The notes under the pieces are model-generated. The model saw nothing but the letters and a program-made list of their open reading frames with translations. It searched no databases and was not told where the DNA came from. The position numbers and the translations under genes are program-made. A DNA stretch of 64,000 nt, taken from the NCBI RefSeq assembly GCF_036518555.1, contig NZ_DATDMY010000093.1:1-64000 (forward strand), written 5' to 3'. Each line of letters starts with the position of its first letter. Positions within the stretch are counted from its first letter, which is position 1. The DNA is from Dokdonella_A sp036518555 (GTDB lineage: Bacteria; Pseudomonadota; Gammaproteobacteria; Xanthomonadales; Rhodanobacteraceae). This document shows, piece after piece, positions 61,148-64,000 of this stretch.

Positions 61148-62007
61148 CACTCGATCGCGGCGGCGAGGCGCGCGCCCTGCAACGGCTCGGGCGCGCGTCC
61201 GTCTGCGACGCGCCGGAAGAACGCCGCCGAGCGTTCGATGACCTTGGCGCGTTCCTGGTCGACCGTGACCATGTGGTAGCTGTCGTCCAGAAGCAGTGTT
61301 TCGACCGGGGCGCGCACGCCGCGTTCGACGATGCGCACGTTACGCAGCGAGGCGACGTCGTCGTGGGACGAGTGGGCGACGAAGCACGGCGCGCGCACGC
61401 GGCCGAGCTGCCTGCGCACCGTGCGCGAGAGGCGCTGGAACTCGGCGAGCGAGCGCCACGGGAAGCCGGCGAGGCCGGCGGCCTGGCTGTCCCCGGACAG
61501 CATCGCGCCGACGACGCGGCGGCGGATTCGCTCGTCCTTGATGCCGTACGGCTCGACTTCCGCCGACACCATCCCGCGGCCGAAGCCGAGCGAGGTCACG
61601 AGCGGCAGCAGGAACGCGAATCTACCGACCGGAGGCGTCGCCCAGCCGTCGTGGAAGAAGGTCGTGCCGTACAGGGCGAGGCCGTCGACCGCGTGCGGAC
61701 GGTCGATCGCGAGCTTGAGTGCGAGGATCGCGCCCATCGAGAGGCCGGCCACGAACAGGTGGTCCACGTCCTCGCGCAAGCGGCCGGCGGCCTCGACGAC
61801 GCTCGCATACCAGTCGCGCCAGCCGGTCGCGAGGAGATCGGCGTCGTCGCCGCAATGACCGGCGAGCTGCATGCCGAGTACGCTGAACCCGGCGCGGTGC
61901 AGGCCGTTGCCGACGAAACGCATTTCGGTCGGCGTGCCGGTGAGGCCGTGGATCAGCAACACGCCGGAGCGGCCGCCGCGAAGGTGGAATTCGGAGGACT
62001 TGATCAT
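61147..62007 (-). CDS. Alpha/beta-hydrolase, carboxylesterase (Est30-like)
   Basis: A 286-residue hydrolase. LLIHGLTGTPTEMRFVGNGL is the oxyanion region, the nucleophile Ser is in VAGLSMGAILALKLA, the acid Asp probably in HSSHDDVASLRN, and His in LDDSYHMVTVDQER. The arrangement is that of small carboxylesterases of the Est30/monoacylglycerol lipase group, which cut acyl esters or thioesters. First gene of the operon with the acyltransferase and ureohydrolase-like genes. Confidence 0.85.
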   Translation of the reverse strand: MIKSSEFHLRGGRSGVLLIHGLTGTPTEMRFVGNGLHRAGFSVLGMQLAGHCGDDADLLATGWRDWYASVVEAAGRLREDVDHLFVAGLSMGAILALKLAIDRPHAVDGLALYGTTFFHDGWATPPVGRFAFLLPLVTSLGFGRGMVSAEVEPYGIKDERIRRRVVGAMLSGDSQAAGLAGFPWRSLAEFQRLSRTVRRQLGRVRAPCFVAHSSHDDVASLRNVRIVERGVRAPVETLLLDDSYHMVTVDQERAKVIERSAAFFRRVADGRAPEPLQGARLAAAIE

Positions 62008-62342
62008 TCGCTCGACGATGACGCGTGCGCCCTCGGGGCGCCGAACGATCGCAGCATCGCGCGGGCGCCTTTCGCAGGAGTTTCGTCGCGGACGGTTGGC
62101 CCGGGCTTTGCTTCAGCTCGTGCATCGCCTGGTCCGAGTCCGCCATGAGTCGCATCGCCCATCTCTGCCACGTGTCGTTCGCAGGCCTGCATGCGCTGTT
62201 TCCGCTGCTCGGCGCGCTCGTCGCCGTTCGCAGCGGGAGCGACTGCATCGCGAAGGCGATCCCAGGGCTCGGCGTCTGCACGAGCACGTACTGCAAACCC
62301 GAACGTCGCGCCACGATCCGCTGAAGCCGCGCCCTCGGCGAA

Positions 62343-62368
62343 TGTCAGATTCGCGCGCGTCCTGTCAG
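62343..62368 (+). promoter_or_regulatory. TGTCAG direct repeat, candidate activator site
   Basis: TGTCAG occurs at 62343-62348 and 62363-62368, exactly 20 bases apart, about two helical turns, and 50-80 bases before the sigma-54 -24 element. Spaced repeats in this position are usual for bacterial enhancer-binding proteins; TGTC repeats are known for PilR, but the match is short. Confidence 0.35.
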
Positions 62369-62419
62369 GTACGGCGCAGCGTGCGAACGGGAATGCGCGG
62401 AGCGGCGCGCGGCCGAAGG

Positions 62420-62434
62420 GGCACGGAACTTGCA
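62420..62434 (+). promoter_or_regulatory. Sigma-54 (RpoN) promoter
   Basis: GGCAC (62420-62424), five bases, TTGCA (62430-62434). The -24 GG and -12 GC dinucleotides have the required spacing of ten bases and the flanking letters follow the consensus TGGCACG-N4-TTGCA except for the first T. Transcription should start near 62445, thirty bases before the small-protein ATG. Confidence 0.78.
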
Positions 62435-62474
62435 GCGCCCATCGCGAACGATCCGCGAGTCTCAGGGGGACTCC

Positions 62475-62639
62475 ATGAGCTATGACATCCTCAAGAGCCT
62501 CGGGCTCGACCACCTCGACGCGAGTTCGCCCGATTTCGTCAAGACACTCGAGCGCATGCAGCGCGAGGCGTTCCAGGCCCTGCAGAAGGACGAGCAGCGC
62601 CGCGAGACGGGCGACCGGCCGGAGACGATCGTCGGCTGA
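62475..62639 (+). CDS. Small acidic-basic 54-residue protein under sigma-54 promoter
   Basis: A 54-residue cytoplasmic protein (MSYDILKSLGLDHLDASSPD, then a predicted amphipathic helix FVKTLERMQREAFQALQKDE and a charged tail ETGDRPETIVG). AGGGGGA lies five bases before the ATG. No membrane segment, Cys or named domain. The strong ribosome-binding site and sigma-54 promoter argue it is real. Function unknown. Confidence 0.72.
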   Translation: MSYDILKSLGLDHLDASSPDFVKTLERMQREAFQALQKDEQRRETGDRPETIVG

Positions 62640-62739
62640 TGCGACGGCGTTCGCGTGAGCCGACTGCGGCATGCGCGTCGCCGCAACGGGTATAGTCCGC
62701 CCGCGCCGTCGACGACGGCATTCGAGCGCACGGACCCGC

Positions 62740-63315
62740 ATGCCGATCCATCTCTTTCTCGCCTCCCAGTCGCCGCGCCGACGCGAGCTGCTGCGCCAGA
62801 TCGGCCGCGCATTCGACGTCCTCGACGTCGACGTGCCCGAGCGCCGCGAGCCGAACGAAACACCCGAAGACTACGTCAGCCGCGTCGCGCGCGAGAAGGC
62901 CGGCGCGGGGCTGCTGCAGGTGGCCGCCGTGCACGAGGCGGTCGTGATCGGCGCGGACACCGAAGTCGTGCTCGACGACGAGGTGTTCGGCAAGCCCGCC
63001 GACGCCGCGGACGCGGCGGCGATGCTGCGGCGCCTGTCCGGCCGCAGCCATCGCGTGCTGTCCGCGGTGTGGTGCGTCAGCGCGGGTCGTGAAGAGCATG
63101 CGCTGAGCGTTTCGACGGTCGAATTCGCGCCGATGTCGGAAGCCGACATCGCCGACTACGTCGCGACCGGCGAAGCCTTCGGCAAGGCCGGTGCGTACGC
63201 GATCCAGGGCCACGCCGCCGCATACGTCCGCCGCCTCGACGGCAGCCATTCGGCCGTCATGGGCCTGCCGCTGCACGAGACCTCGGTGCTGCTGCGCCGC
63301 TTCGAAAGCGCCTGA
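62740..63315 (+). CDS. maf: Maf-family nucleoside triphosphate pyrophosphatase
   Basis: A 191-residue house-cleaning pyrophosphatase. LASQSPRRRELLRQIG is the phosphate-binding start, AREKAG and VIGADTEVVLDDEVFGKPAD the central motifs, and GKAGAYAIQGHAAAYV the end. The sequence type resembles YhdE, active on dTTP, UTP and modified pyrimidines. ATG 62740 matches family starts. It ends eight bases from the convergent globin stop. Confidence 0.92.
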   Translation: MPIHLFLASQSPRRRELLRQIGRAFDVLDVDVPERREPNETPEDYVSRVAREKAGAGLLQVAAVHEAVVIGADTEVVLDDEVFGKPADAADAAAMLRRLSGRSHRVLSAVWCVSAGREEHALSVSTVEFAPMSEADIADYVATGEAFGKAGAYAIQGHAAAYVRRLDGSHSAVMGLPLHETSVLLRRFESA

Positions 63316-63323
63316 GCCGACGT

Positions 63324-63737
63324 TCAGGGCGAACGCACCGACCCTTCGGCGATCATCGCCTCCGCGAGGTCGCCGTACACGGCCGCCCAGGCATGCTCGA
63401 GCTCGGGCGTGAACGCTTCGCCGAACTGCTCGTGCAGCGCGATCAGCAGGGCAGCGCCGACGTCGTCGTAATCGTCCTCGCGCACGCCGTAGCCGACATG
63501 GCGCCGACCGAGCCCGGCGAACTCCTGCGCGAGACGGTCCGGCGCGTCGAGCCCGCGCACGATCGACGCGAGCATGTCGACGAGCTTGCGCACTTGCGCA
63601 TCGAGGTCGACCGGGAACAGACGGCGCGTGTCGGGGCGCAGGCGGAACAGCGTCGCGTAGAAGCGGCGACCGAGTTCGTCGGGATCGCCGAGGGCGGCGT
63701 AGCTCTCGCGTACCCGCTGTATGTCGTCGTCGTGCAT
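63324..63737 (-). CDS. Single-domain bacterial globin
   Basis: A 137-residue globin like Vitreoscilla haemoglobin or the head of flavohaemoglobin, with no reductase part. FYATLFRLRPDTRRLFPVD covers the B-C/CD region (Phe at CD1-like position) and the proximal His is in GLGRRHVGYGVREDDYDDVGAALL. ATG 63737 starts the conserved part (MHDDDIQRVRESYAAL); a longer frame to 63833 is not supported. Likely binds O2 or NO; electron donor unknown. Confidence 0.88.
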   Translation of the reverse strand: MHDDDIQRVRESYAALGDPDELGRRFYATLFRLRPDTRRLFPVDLDAQVRKLVDMLASIVRGLDAPDRLAQEFAGLGRRHVGYGVREDDYDDVGAALLIALHEQFGEAFTPELEHAWAAVYGDLAEAMIAEGSVRSP

Positions 63738-63798
63738 GTCGTGGTTCTCGCCTCGTGCGTCGGACCTGGTGTGGGCGTCGCGGACCTGGGTCGTGCAA

Positions 63799-64000
63799 TC
63801 AGCCGTCGAAACCGTTCGCGAAGATGACGTCATTGCCGTCGAACAGCACGGTAGTCTGCGCGAGATCGGAGAACTCGCCGTCGCTGACCTCCACTTCGAG
63901 TGCGCAGCCGGACAGGCCGGCCGGCACCGGAGCGGCCAATGTTACCGAGCCCGCATCGTCGATCGCGAACAGCCCGGGGCAGGTCGTCTGCGAGAAGCTG
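63799..64000 (-). CDS. C-terminus of a secreted protein with GF[DE] tail (partial)
   Basis: The last 66 residues of a gene whose start lies beyond the window. They read as a beta-rich domain (GLFAIDDAGSVTLAAPVPAG, LEVEVSDGEFSDLAQTTVLF) resembling cadherin/Ig-like repeats, and end GNDVIFANGFDG before the TGA. The DVIFANGFD end matches the tail of the protease at 238-2865 (DTIFADGFE) and the internal motif of the giant nuclease (DTVFCDGFD). Confidence 0.7.
   Translation of the reverse strand, partial: SFSQTTCPGLFAIDDAGSVTLAAPVPAGLSGCALEVEVSDGEFSDLAQTTVLFDGNDVIFANGFDG

Larger units (their letters stand above)
62008..62474. other. Intergenic region with sigma-54 promoter, no confident gene
   Basis: 467 bases between the hydrolase start and a 54-residue gene. 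A plus frame with ATG near 62145 (MSRIAHLCHVSFAGLHALF) ending at 62324 is possible but has no ribosome-binding site or family. It contains the sigma-54 promoter at 62420-62434 and a TGTCAG direct repeat at 62343 and 62363. Confidence 0.5.

Noticed and set aside
62025..62324. 99-codon plus-strand ORF between hydrolase and small protein
   Set aside because: No ribosome-binding site, mixed composition, no family; the sigma-54 promoter lies beyond it.
1..64000. CRISPR arrays, insertion sequences, prophage, tRNA and rRNA genes
   Set aside because: No regularly spaced repeats, transposase or integrase motifs, or tRNA/rRNA sequences were recognised by reading; a dedicated covariance-model scan was not possible.

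Overview
The window is very GC-rich bacterial chromosome with tightly packed genes on both strands. Gene content (HutF, the MEP-pathway enzyme IspG, a CysNC fusion, Hsp33, Mfd, XseA, RND efflux, Slp-type lipoprotein, abundant secreted multidomain proteins) points to a gammaproteobacterium. The style of the secreted proteins, which carry a short D-[TV]-[VI]-F-x-[DN]-G-F-[DE] motif at or near the C-terminus, makes me favour Xanthomonadales (Lysobacterales), perhaps Rhodanobacteraceae. That placement is inference. No phage, transposase, CRISPR array, rRNA or tRNA was recognised. The window reads as core chromosome with a few accessory loci.

Layout. 1-11.3 kb: the first codons of a gene leaving the window, a secreted trypsin-like protease (terminator downstream), divergent hutF, a phosphodiesterase-like lipoprotein, a thiol dioxygenase, an OYE-family reductase, a fosmidomycin-resistance-type MFS pump, a GNAT enzyme, Hsp33 and a small secreted protein. 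11.5-24 kb: mfd; an adaptor plus RND pump operon; two tandem YjbR-type proteins; a translationally coupled set of cation-diffusion transporter, LytS-type kinase and LytTR regulator. 24-33.9 kb: PQQ dehydrogenase, Slp lipoprotein and GNAT gene with overlapping start codons, two Na+/K+-proton antiporters, wax ester synthase/DGAT, a small membrane protein, a lipoprotein, an AraC regulator with its VOC neighbour. 33.9-39.8 kb: a TetR / DUF2269-like membrane protein / aldehyde dehydrogenase module with a clear palindromic operator, a decayed ECF-like sigma factor fragment, xseA and a cardiolipin-synthase-like enzyme.

39.9-49.3 kb: an uncharacterised PilZ-like protein, ispG and a PAP2 phosphatase in a row (isoprenoid/lipid-carrier theme), then on the other strand a one-TM protein, a DMT permease, pyroglutamyl peptidase, a cupredoxin, and cysD-cysNC for sulfate activation. 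49.5-62 kb: the most unusual part. A ketosynthase and acyl carrier protein are divergent from two tiny DMT proteins resembling ArnE/ArnF and a DegT-type aminotransferase. After a 1,896-residue secreted nuclease comes an opposite-strand operon of alpha/beta hydrolase, FemAB/BioF2-like acyltransferase and an atypical ureohydrolase. Together these could make and flip an acylated amine-bearing lipid, a proposal from gene content only. 62-64 kb: a 54-residue protein behind a near-perfect sigma-54 promoter, maf, a single-domain globin, and the C-terminus of another secreted protein with the GF[DE] tail.

Regulatory signals that can be read directly: three intrinsic terminators, a 17-bp perfect 7-3-7 palindrome between TetR and its divergent neighbour with a related half-matching site before the aldehyde dehydrogenase, the sigma-54 promoter, a 20-bp inverted repeat in the ACP/DMT divergent region, and an 18-bp intergenic repeat present twice in opposite orientation.
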